DNA of 8,809 nucleotides from positions 1 through 8,809 of the forward strand of contig JANLIN010000127.1 in NCBI GenBank assembly GCA_024654345.1, given 5' to 3'. Each line of letters begins with the position of its first letter. Position 1 is the first letter of the stretch. This document shows positions 1-4,525 of this stretch, piece after piece. A program made the translations under genes and the position numbers. Below the pieces are notes generated by a model. It was not told the DNA's origin. It saw nothing but the letters and a program-made list of their open reading frames with translations, and made no database searches. This stretch comes from Candidatus Komeilibacteria bacterium (GTDB lineage Bacteria > Patescibacteriota > Patescibacteriia > UBA1558).

Positions 1-120
1 CAGAAGGTGGTGCCCGCCGAAGCTTCAGCGTAGGAGGGCTACACTAGTAAGTTTCGCTCGCCGGAGGCGAGCTACGGATGGCGAAGCCATCCTAGTGAGC
101 GTTAGCGAACAGAAGGTGGG
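1..120. repeat. Hairpin-rich intergenic repeat block
   Basis: No credible protein gene lies here. The block is a run of compact hairpins: GCTCGCC/GGCGAGC (56-62 with 66-72, loop GGA), GGATGGC/GCCATCC (76-82 with 86-92, loop GAA), and a weaker one, GCCCGCC with GGAGGGC (12-18 with 33-39, one mismatch). CAGAAGGTGG occurs at 1-10 and again at 110-119, so the block may be one unit of something repeated beyond the left edge. Short GC-rich stems with 3-nt loops, packed side by side in an otherwise AT-rich gap, look like a dispersed repeat family rather than a single RNA gene. The role is unknown. Confidence 0.55.
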
Positions 121-136
121 CTGGATTTGTAAAGTA

Positions 137-236
137 GCTCGTAGTTTCGGCCGTAGTACGGCCTCAACCATCAATCAATCCAAACTTGTCGAGTCAGACT
201 CGACATGTCGAGTGTCCCGAGCGAAGCCGAGGGGCA
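137..236 (+). repeat. Dispersed intergenic repeat, copy 1
   Basis: This is a composite repeat whose two conserved modules recur in the same order and orientation after the tRNA (1274-1357). Module A (137-169) carries the hairpin GGCCGT/ACGGCC with a 3-nt loop at 149-163 and differs from copy 2 at 2 of 33 positions. Module B (212-236) contains GTCCCGAGCGAAG and differs at 1 of 25. Between the modules the two copies diverge and differ in length. The pattern of conserved stem modules and variable linker suggests a non-autonomous element or selected RNA structure; no open reading frame is associated. Confidence 0.7.
187..213. repeat. Three-arm alternating inverted repeat
   Basis: The octamer TGTCGAGT (187-194), its complement ACTCGACA (198-205) and TGTCGAGT again (206-213) lie side by side. 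The middle arm can pair with either neighbour: with the left arm over a CAG loop, or with the right arm as a perfect 16-bp palindrome (198-213). It lies inside the linker of repeat copy 1. GTCGAGTCAGACT also recurs at 1398-1410 downstream of the tRNA. Confidence 0.6.
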
Positions 237-353
237 TTTGATCATAAATCACTGTACAATGTTTTGACTATAAGTATATTATTTTCAGCAGAAGAGAGCC
301 ATTGATAGAAAAAACAGCGATTATATTGCTTATTTGGTCTAATTTTAAATAAA

Positions 354-359
354 TATACT
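354..359 (+). promoter_or_regulatory. Putative -10 box of the 155-aa gene
   Basis: TATACT matches the sigma70 -10 consensus at 5 of 6 positions. A weak -35 candidate, TATTTG (331-336), lies 17 nt upstream. Transcription would begin near 366, just before the palindrome at 373-396, giving a leader of about 50 nt ahead of the GTG at 419. The -35 is poor, so this call is tentative. Confidence 0.35.
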
Positions 360-372
360 ACATTAAAAAAAC

Positions 373-396
373 TTAATGTTCTACGTGGAACATTAA
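373..396. promoter_or_regulatory. parS-like centromere site / 24-bp palindrome
   Basis: Nine-base arms TTAATGTTC (373-381) and GAACATTAA (388-396) flank TACGTG, giving a 24-bp palindrome with a single T:G asymmetry. Its core at 377-392, TGTTCTACGTGGAACA, matches the bacterial ParB-binding consensus TGTTNCACGTGNAACA at every defined base except one (C to T at core position 6). parS sites are bound by ParB and mark the chromosome region segregated first, usually near the replication origin. No parA, parB or dnaA lies in this window. The alternative is an operator, or a leader hairpin, for the gene starting at 419, because the site lies just downstream of that gene's putative -10. Confidence 0.55.
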
Positions 397-407
397 TCAC
401 ATTAGAA

Positions 408-413
408 CGGAGG
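408..413 (+). promoter_or_regulatory. Strong ribosome binding site that sets the GTG start
   Basis: CGGAGG ends 5 nt before the GTG at 419. A complete SD core at good spacing is what makes this GTG the best start for the 155-aa gene. The genes at 4526 and 5382 carry the same CGGAGG, while the conserved genes of the window have none. Confidence 0.7.
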
Positions 414-418
414 CCTTT

Positions 419-886
419 GTGAATAATAAGATCGGAGCTGTTATATCTGAGCCTATACAAATTTTGAGTAAAGTATTCTTCCAAAAAGATCTCTTTTATC
501 CGTATCTACCAACTTTAAGGTTAGCGGCGGAAATGGGCGATACTAGGCTTTGTAAACTATTTACCCCATCAAAAATATCAGAAATTTCTGTAATTTTGCA
601 AAAACTCCTACACTCTTACGAGGATTTTGACATTTGGCGCAATTATTTAGTTTACAGAGAATTGTGGTGGGGCATGAACGCGATTAAATCTGAGCTATCT
701 ACTGCTGCTTTCCAGCGCAAAGTAGCGTTACTCGATGAACCCCATTTAAAGATTAATGAAATTCTGCATAGTGGGAAGGAGTTAAGAGAAAGGGAAGAGA
801 ATTTTATCATTTACAATGTCTGCAATAGATGCATACAGGGAATTGAAGCGACGGCCCATTTAGCCGTCATTATAAAAGCGTACTAA
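419..886 (+). CDS. Hypothetical protein, 155 aa, family not recognised
   Basis: I do not recognise this protein. It starts at GTG behind a full SD (CGGAGG, 5-nt spacing) and ends in a TAA that forms the loop of its terminator, so it looks like a genuine single-gene unit. It has no signal peptide or clear membrane segment. The composition suggests an all-helical soluble protein: residues about 45-70 and 85-125 are rich in Leu, Lys and Glu, there is a WWGMN patch near residue 84, and two Cys sit near the C-terminus in the string NVCNRC. That Cys pair is a possible metal or disulfide site, but no second pair is visible. The base composition looks more A+T-rich by eye than the metabolic genes downstream. 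The parS-like palindrome lies directly upstream. No function is assigned. Confidence 0.75.
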   Translation: MNNKIGAVISEPIQILSKVFFQKDLFYPYLPTLRLAAEMGDTRLCKLFTPSKISEISVILQKLLHSYEDFDIWRNYLVYRELWWGMNAIKSELSTAAFQRKVALLDEPHLKINEILHSGKELREREENFIIYNVCNRCIQGIEATAHLAVIIKAY

Positions 887-903
887 GTACGCTTTTTATT
901 TTT
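874..903 (+). terminator. Rho-independent terminator overlapping the stop codon
   Basis: AAAAGCGTAC (874-883) pairs perfectly with GTACGCTTTT (887-896), followed by T-rich sequence to 903. The 3-nt loop is the TAA stop codon of the 155-aa gene (884-886), so the terminator stem is coded by its last codons. The A-rich left flank might let it work on the other strand too. Confidence 0.85.
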
Positions 904-907
904 AGCA

Positions 908-936
908 TTGACGTGACAATGAATAAGCTCTATAAT
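908..936 (+). promoter_or_regulatory. Near-consensus sigma70 promoter for the tRNA-Ala region
   Basis: TTGACG (908-913), a 17-nt spacer and a perfect TATAAT (931-936) predict a start near 943. No open reading frame follows closely. The first recognisable product downstream is tRNA-Ala at 1167, with no terminator between, so this is probably the promoter of a long tRNA precursor, or of a separate structured RNA in 943-1166. Confidence 0.7.
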
Positions 937-1166
937 TCCCCATGCAATTTCGGCAACAATACAGAAATATTTTCTCTGCGGTAGTCGCCCATATTAGTTC
1001 AGGGGGATGGAGCGGTCAAGTGCGCAAGTCTGTTTAAAATGGAATCACACTTGGGCCCGCCGCAGGCGGGTTAAGCGTGATTCCAAAGAGGAGTAGACGC
1101 TCTGAGTCAAGCGGAATCACCCAGACTTGTTCTGGGGGATGAAGCGGCGAAGAGCGGCTACGACGA
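937..1166 (+). other. Non-coding structured leader between promoter and tRNA-Ala
   Basis: No protein gene is supported. The stretch would be transcribed from the 908-936 promoter and contains several stems. A compound hairpin spans 1041-1084, and CCCAGA/TCTGGG pairs at 1120-1125 with 1131-1136. GGAATCAC occurs at 1041 and 1113, with its complement at 1077. GGGGGATG[G/A]AGCGG occurs at 1002-1015 and 1134-1147. I looked for hallmarks of tmRNA, the RNase P core, the SRP tetraloop domain and T-box leaders and saw none. It is best described as a mosaic of short repeats in a tRNA precursor, with an uncharacterised small RNA as the alternative. Confidence 0.4.
1041..1084 (+). repeat. Compound stem-loop
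   Basis: GGAATCACACTT (1041-1052) pairs with AAGCGTGATTCC (1073-1084) over 12 bp with one A:G mismatch. It encloses a second hairpin, CCCGCC (1056-1061) with GGCGGG (1065-1070), loop GCA. There is no T-run after it, so it is not an intrinsic terminator. GGAATCAC reappears at 1113-1120. Confidence 0.65.
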
Positions 1167-1240
<74 letters not shown>

Positions 1241-1243
<3 letters not shown>

Positions 1244-1333
1244 CTCGACTCGCTTTGATTAGCATCAAAGCTTGCTCGTGGTTTCGGCCGTGGTACGGCC
1301 TCAACCCTGGAATGATTGAAACGAGTCGAGTGG
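1241..1333. repeat. Element bounded by 12-bp inverted repeats at the tRNA 3' end
   Basis: CCACTCGACTCG (1241-1252) and its exact complement CGAGTCGAGTGG (1322-1333) bound a 93-bp segment. The left arm begins on the CCA tail of tRNA-Ala. Inside are a perfect 8-bp hairpin, GCTTTGAT/ATCAAAGC (1252-1259 with 1264-1271, loop TAGC), and module A of the dispersed repeat. The whole could fold into one long stem and may mark the 3' processing boundary of the tRNA, or a small inserted element. No transposase is present and no target duplication is evident. Confidence 0.55.
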
Positions 1334-1357
1334 TGTCCCGAGCGAAGTCGAGGGGCA
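1274..1357 (+). repeat. Dispersed intergenic repeat, copy 2
   Basis: This is the second copy of the element at 137-236. Module A (1274-1306) matches 31 of 33 bases and module B (1333-1357) matches 24 of 25. The hairpin GGCCGT/ACGGCC (1286-1300) is kept, and one of the two changes in module A falls in its loop, not its stem. The linker here is 26 nt against 42 nt in copy 1, and the sequence between the modules is not conserved. Confidence 0.7.
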
Positions 1358-1500
1358 GATGAGTGTAGTTCCGGCACAAGAGACAGTTGTCCGACTCGTC
1401 GAGTCAGACTTGGTTCGTCCGTATTTTCGGCTAGAGGATGGCCACCACTGCCATTCTATATAAACTCGTTGAGTCGAGAAAAATATAATCCATAATTTTT

Positions 1501-1525
1501 ACTTCACATCTCGGTGGAGTTTTTT
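1501..1525 (+). terminator. Rho-independent terminator of the tRNA-Ala transcript
   Basis: ACTTCAC (1501-1507) pairs with GTGGAGT (1514-1520) over 7 bp including one T:G wobble, with a 6-nt loop, followed by a run of T to 1525. It lies after the tRNA and its repeats and before the promoters of the next gene, so it separates the two units. The stretch 1358-1500 holds only short stems related to GTCGAGTC and no gene. Confidence 0.65.
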
Positions 1526-1526
1526 G

Positions 1527-1555
1527 TTTACCCCGAAGCTTAGTCGCGGTATAAT
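1527..1555 (+). promoter_or_regulatory. Upstream second promoter of the repressor-trx cluster
   Basis: TTTACC (1527-1532, 4 of 6 consensus), a 17-nt spacer and TATAAT (1550-1555) predict a start near 1562. A transcript from here would carry the whole operator at 1582-1598 in its leader and could use the ATG at 1602, which has GGGGG six nt ahead of it. This would give a second transcript alongside the main promoter. Confidence 0.4.
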
Positions 1556-1574
1556 GGGAAGGCGGTGGTGAGAT

Positions 1575-1603
1575 TTGACACATACCCCTAGGGGGTATAT
1601 AAT
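1575..1603 (+). promoter_or_regulatory. Perfect-consensus promoter of the repressor-trx cluster
   Basis: TTGACA (1575-1580), exactly 17 nt, then TATAAT (1598-1603): all 12 hexamer positions and the spacing match the sigma70 ideal. Transcription should start at about 1610-1611, which is the ATG at 1611. So strong a promoter normally needs repression, and the operator filling its spacer supplies it. Confidence 0.85.
1582..1598. promoter_or_regulatory. CsoR/CstR-type operator inside the promoter spacer
   Basis: ATACCCC (1582-1588) and GGGGTAT (1592-1598) form a perfect 7-bp inverted repeat around TAG. A C-tract facing a G-tract with AT-rich ends is the typical operator form of the CsoR/RcnR/CstR repressor family, and the gene for such a repressor starts 13 bases downstream. 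Bound protein would cover the spacer and the first base of the -10, blocking RNA polymerase. Autoregulation is therefore the natural reading. Confidence 0.8.
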
Positions 1604-1610
1604 GAAGTCT

Positions 1611-1844
1611 ATGGACAAAGCTCTAAAAGATCGCTTCAATAGGTTGCGGGGTCAGCTCGACGGGTTAGAAAAGATGCTGGCTGATGGACGCGATTGCGTT
1701 GATATTGTGACACAAATATCAGCAGTAAAAGCCGCCTTATCACAACTATCACTGGTCATTTTGGAGGATGAGACGAATTGTTTGAATATGAATAAGAAGC
1801 AGAGAGATAATTTTAAACTACTCTTAAATAGAGCTATCAAATAA
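1611..1844 (+). CDS. CsoR/CstR-family metal- or persulfide-sensing repressor
   Basis: This small all-helical DNA-binding repressor of the CsoR/RcnR/FrmR/CstR family has 77 aa from this start. The family core is clear: RLRGQLDGLEKM (residues 11-22), then Cys29 and VDIVTQISAVKAAL (30-43), and a second Cys at 57. In copper-sensing CsoR a His lies four residues before the second Cys; here that helix reads LEDETNC with no His, and the Cys spacing is one residue shorter (28). Two Cys without the His resembles the persulfide sensor CstR more than a copper sensor. I chose ATG 1611 because it coincides with the predicted transcription start, giving a leaderless mRNA. ATG 1602 lies inside the -10 box and would need the upstream promoter. 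The trxB gene follows after 2 nt, so the repressor probably controls the thioredoxin genes as well as itself. Confidence 0.88.
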   Translation: MDKALKDRFNRLRGQLDGLEKMLADGRDCVDIVTQISAVKAALSQLSLVILEDETNCLNMNKKQRDNFKLLLNRAIK

Positions 1845-1846
1845 GT

Positions 1847-2779
1847 ATGGAAAATATTTCTGACGTCATTATTATAGGTTCCGGACCGGCCGGATATACA
1901 GCCGCAATCTATGCCACACGCGGTGATCTGCAGACGGTAGTGTTAGCCGGTCAAACACCTGGTGGACAGTTGATGACTACTACGGATGTCGAGAACTTCC
2001 CGGGATTTCCCGAGGGGATTTTGGGACCCGAATTAATGGAAAAATTCAAACAACAAGCGGAGCGTTTTGGGGCGGCGGTAAAATACGAGAGCGTACAAAA
2101 TATTGAGATCGGTGCTGAGAAAATTTTTAAAGTCAAAACAGAGAGCGGGATATACGAGACTCGTAGTGTCATAGTGGCGACTGGCGCCTCAGCGAAGTGG
2201 CTTGGTTTGGAAAGTGAGACCCGATTACGCGGCAAGGGAGTTTCCGCTTGTGCGACGTGCGATGGCTTTTTCTTCAAAGGTAAAAAGGTGGCGGTAGTCG
2301 GTGGTGGCGACAGTGCCATGGAAGAGGCAAACTATCTGACAAAATTTGCCGAGCAAGTTTATATCTTGGCGCGCGGAGAGCAAAATAAGCTTCGTGCCAG
2401 CAAGATAATGCAACAGCGAGCATTGTCCAATCCTAAGATAAAATTTTTTTATAATACAGAAGTGAAGGAGATATTGGGTGACGATAAAGTCAGCGGTGTC
2501 AAAATTGTAGATAAAAAGACGAACGATATTTCGGATTTAAAAGTGGACGGAGTTTTTGTAGCCATTGGACACAACCCAAATACCACCTTTCTCAAAGGCA
2601 TAGTGGATATGGATGAGAAAGGATACATAAAAATATATGACGGCAGTCGTACCTCCCAGTCCGGTATCTTTGTGGGCGGAGACGTCGCCGACTATCATTA
2701 CCGCCAGGCTATCACGGCGGCCGGCATGGGTTGTCGAGCGGCCATGGACGCCATCAATTATCTAGACCAAAAGTCTTAG
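1847..2779 (+). CDS. trxB: Thioredoxin reductase (FAD/pyridine nucleotide disulfide reductase)
   Basis: This cytoplasmic flavoenzyme passes electrons through FAD and a Cys pair to thioredoxin. At 310 aa it has the usual length for the low-molecular-weight type. Visible in order: the FAD-binding GSGPAG (residues 11-16); TPGGQL (37-42); the redox-active CATC (135-138) followed by DG; the second Rossmann motif GGGDSAMEEA (152-161); and the C-terminal FAD motif GGDVADYHYRQA (277-288). The usual NADPH 2'-phosphate clamp HRRxxxR is absent: at that place (175-183) the protein reads ARGEQNKLR, about two residues longer, which suggests NADH or another electron donor. It starts 2 nt after the repressor stop without an SD, so translation is probably coupled. 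Thioredoxin follows after a repeat-filled gap. Confidence 0.95.
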   Translation: MENISDVIIIGSGPAGYTAAIYATRGDLQTVVLAGQTPGGQLMTTTDVENFPGFPEGILGPELMEKFKQQAERFGAAVKYESVQNIEIGAEKIFKVKTESGIYETRSVIVATGASAKWLGLESETRLRGKGVSACATCDGFFFKGKKVAVVGGGDSAMEEANYLTKFAEQVYILARGEQNKLRASKIMQQRALSNPKIKFFYNTEVKEILGDDKVSGVKIVDKKTNDISDLKVDGVFVAIGHNPNTTFLKGIVDMDEKGYIKIYDGSRTSQSGIFVGGDVADYHYRQAITAAGMGCRAAMDAINYLDQKS

Positions 2780-2784
2780 AATTC

Positions 2785-2875
2785 TTAAAGATTAAAGACC
2801 AAATACTAAGGTTACGAATCTTTAATCTTTAGTCTTTCTTTAATCTTTCTTTAGTCTTTAATCTTTAGTCTTTAA
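2785..2875. repeat. Heptad TCTTTAR tandem array with inverted copy
   Basis: The trxB-trxA gap is almost wholly built from one 7-bp word. From 2819 to 2875 there are seven copies of TCTTTAA or TCTTTAG, with two TCTT fragments between them, accounting for all 57 bases. At 2785-2798 two copies occur in the opposite orientation, so 2787-2798 can pair perfectly with 2819-2830 over a 20-nt loop. A 19-base stretch at 2819-2837 is repeated exactly at 2855-2873. Arrays of this kind can change copy number by replication slippage. Here that would alter the spacing, and possibly read-through, between the reductase and thioredoxin genes. Confidence 0.85.
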
Positions 2876-2886
2876 ATATAACCGTC

Positions 2887-3201
2887 ATGCCAAACAATAT
2901 CACCGATCAAAATTTTAACGAAGAAGTACTACAATCAGAGATGCCCGTGCTAATTGATTTTTACGCTCCTTGGTGCGGTCCCTGCAAGATGATGGAGCCA
3001 CACATGGAAGAGCTAACGCAGGAGTACGCGGGCAAAGTTAAAATAGTCAAACTCAACGTGGATGAAAATCCCGAAACAGCACAGCAGTTTCAGGTAATGA
3101 GCATCCCAACGCTATTCATTTTTAAAGATGGGCAAGTGATTCAGCAGATGGTTGGCTATCAAGACAAGTCATCTTTGCAGAACAAATTGAATTCACTGTA
3201 A
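2887..3201 (+). CDS. trxA: Thioredoxin
   Basis: Thioredoxin is a small cytoplasmic dithiol protein that reduces disulfides in target proteins and is recharged by thioredoxin reductase. At 104 aa it has the standard length. The active site WCGPC is at residues 29-33, within the typical FYAPWCGPCKMMEP string, and the conserved cis-proline is Pro74 in SIPT. The end, FKDGQVIQQMVGYQ, is also typical. No SD is visible before the ATG. TATAAC (2877-2882) lies only 4 nt upstream and would give an almost leaderless mRNA if it is a -10, but no good -35 accompanies it. Glutamate dehydrogenase follows after 7 nt, so the two are probably cotranscribed. Confidence 0.97.
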   Translation: MPNNITDQNFNEEVLQSEMPVLIDFYAPWCGPCKMMEPHMEELTQEYAGKVKIVKLNVDENPETAQQFQVMSIPTLFIFKDGQVIQQMVGYQDKSSLQNKLNSL

Positions 3202-3208
3202 AAAAATT

Positions 3209-4423
3209 ATGTCGCCATTTCAACAAGCGTTGTCTCAGCTTCGTCAGGCGGCGCGACACGTCGATATACCGCCAAAAATATTAAAACAGTTGCGTAAGCC
3301 GCAGCGTATTTTGCGCAAGAAGATAGCTATCCAAAAAGATAATGGCCGCAGTGAAACGTATGAAGCTTATCGGGTACAGTATAATAACTGGCGTGGTCCT
3401 TACAAAGGTGGTATCCGCTTTCATCCCGCCGCCGATCTGGATGAAGTGAAGGCGTTGGCTTTGTGGATGACCATTAAAACAGCTGTTCTTGATTTGCCAT
3501 TGGGTGGTGGCAAGGGCGGAATTAAGGTTGATCCAAAAAAACTTAGTGAGGCGGAAAAAGAGAAAATATCTCGTGTTTGGGTGCGGGCGATGAAAGATTA
3601 TATTGGACCAAAGAAGGATGTGCCAGCGCCTGATGTCTATACGAATGCTCGTATTATGCAATGGATGAACGACGAGTATATGACCATTACCAAAGAAAAA
3701 AACACCGGTACGTTTACCGGCAAGCCTTTGGACGGCGGTGGTTCAAAAGGACGTGACGTGGCCACAGCTCAAGGAGGTTTTTACATTTTGCAAGATATTA
3801 TAAAAAAGTTTGTCATCAAAAAGCCACGGGTGGTCATTCAAGGATTTGGCAATGCCGGTCAAACGATGGCGGAACTATGTGCTAAGGCCGGCTATGCGGT
3901 AGTGGGAGTATCTGATTCTAAAGGTGGTATCTATGACCCATCCGGTCTGGATGTTAGTCAAGTCGTGAAACATAAGGCTGACCAGGGTTCCGTAGTTGGC
4001 TTTGGTTCGGCTCTATCGGTGACCAATAAACAGCTTCTAACAATGGACTGCGAAATTCTGATACCGGCCGCGCTGGATAATCAAATAACAGGTAAGAATG
4101 CCAACAAAATTCAAGCCGACATTATTCTGGAGCTGGCTAACGGACCAACCAGTCCCGAAGCCGATCAAATATTGTTCAACCGCGGTATAATGGTGGTGCC
4201 GGATGTTTTGGCCAATGCCGGTGGTGTTACCGTTTCTTATTATGAAATGGTGCAAAACGCCAAAGTACAGCAGTGGTCCAAGGCGGAAGTGTTGAATAAG
4301 TTGAAAAAAAATATTTTAGCGTCTTGGGACGCAGTGTTTGCCATCAGCGGTGAAAAAAAAGTTCCCTTACGACTAGCCGCCTATATTGTGGCCTTACAGA
4401 GATTGGCCAAGGCGGCTAAATAG
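3209..4423 (+). CDS. gdhA: Glutamate dehydrogenase (Glu/Leu/Phe/Val dehydrogenase family)
   Basis: This enzyme interconverts glutamate with 2-oxoglutarate plus ammonia using NAD(P), linking nitrogen and carbon metabolism. At 404 aa it is near the usual 410-450 of the hexameric bacterial and archaeal type. Substrate-site motifs are present: GPYKGGIRFHP (residues 63-73, Lys66), PLGGGKGGI (97-105, Lys102 the likely catalytic Lys) and DVPAPDV (137-143, Asp142 the likely catalytic Asp). The Rossmann motif GFGNAG (212-217) and the following VGVSDSKGG hold the cofactor; the Asp there fits NAD, but specificity cannot be fixed by eye. ANAGGVTVSYYEMVQN (335-350) is the conserved C-terminal hinge signature. 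It starts 7 nt after trxA without an SD and ends just before a strong terminator. A related amino-acid dehydrogenase is possible but less likely. Confidence 0.92.
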   Translation: MSPFQQALSQLRQAARHVDIPPKILKQLRKPQRILRKKIAIQKDNGRSETYEAYRVQYNNWRGPYKGGIRFHPAADLDEVKALALWMTIKTAVLDLPLGGGKGGIKVDPKKLSEAEKEKISRVWVRAMKDYIGPKKDVPAPDVYTNARIMQWMNDEYMTITKEKNTGTFTGKPLDGGGSKGRDVATAQGGFYILQDIIKKFVIKKPRVVIQGFGNAGQTMAELCAKAGYAVVGVSDSKGGIYDPSGLDVSQVVKHKADQGSVVGFGSALSVTNKQLLTMDCEILIPAALDNQITGKNANKIQADIILELANGPTSPEADQILFNRGIMVVPDVLANAGGVTVSYYEMVQNAKVQQWSKAEVLNKLKKNILASWDAVFAISGEKKVPLRLAAYIVALQRLAKAAK

Positions 4424-4431
4424 ATAAGGTT

Positions 4432-4466
4432 AAAAACAACTCCCCCTCATCCCGCGAGTTGTTTTT
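4432..4466 (+). terminator. Rho-independent terminator after glutamate dehydrogenase
   Basis: AAAAACAACTC (4432-4442) pairs with GAGTTGTTTTT (4456-4466) over 11 perfect base pairs around a 13-nt C-rich loop, and the T-run is part of the right arm. It lies 8 nt after the gdhA stop and closes the repressor-trx-gdh cluster. The A-rich left arm may allow weak termination on the other strand. Confidence 0.9.
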
Positions 4467-4479
4467 ATTTATCCAATAG

Positions 4480-4488
4480 TGATAAAAT
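4480..4488 (+). promoter_or_regulatory. Extended -10 promoter of the 224-aa gene
   Basis: TGATAAAAT (4480-4488) is an extended -10: a TG dinucleotide, one base, then TAAAAT. No convincing -35 is seen, which is common for extended -10 promoters. Transcription would start near 4495 and give a leader of about 31 nt containing the palindrome ATTTATAAAT (4503-4512) and the SD. Confidence 0.4.
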
Positions 4489-4514
4489 AGAGAAAAGAGA
4501 TCATTTATAAATCA

Positions 4515-4521
4515 CGGAGGG
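4515..4521 (+). promoter_or_regulatory. Strong ribosome binding site of the 224-aa gene
   Basis: CGGAGGG ends 4 nt before the ATG at 4526 and fixes that start. The hexamer CGGAGG is the same as before the genes at 419 and 5382. Confidence 0.75.
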
Positions 4522-4525
4522 CAAA

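Noticed and set aside
1..240. CRISPR array
   Set aside because: The repeats are hairpins of differing sequence without a constant repeat-spacer period, and no cas gene is present.
242..484. Minus-strand frame of 80 aa over the parS-like site and the start of the 155-aa gene
   Set aside because: No SD or promoter in that direction was evident, the composition is unlike a protein domain, and it overlaps a better-supported gene and regulatory palindrome.
937..1166. tmRNA, RNase P RNA, SRP RNA or T-box leader
   Set aside because: None of the diagnostic conserved strings of these RNAs could be found, and the stretch is dominated by short repeats.
1575..1610. N-terminal extension of the repressor from TTG 1575 or ATG 1602
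   Set aside because: TTG 1575 is the -35 box and ATG 1602 lies in the -10 box of a perfect promoter, so the main transcript does not include them. ATG 1602 remains possible from the upstream promoter.
1951..2413. Minus-strand frames inside trxB
   Set aside because: Shadows of a strongly conserved enzyme gene, with no independent start signals.
2785..2832. Intrinsic terminator between trxB and trxA
   Set aside because: The stem is entirely A/T-rich with a 20-nt loop and lacks a GC-rich base, so it is better explained as paired copies of the heptad repeat.
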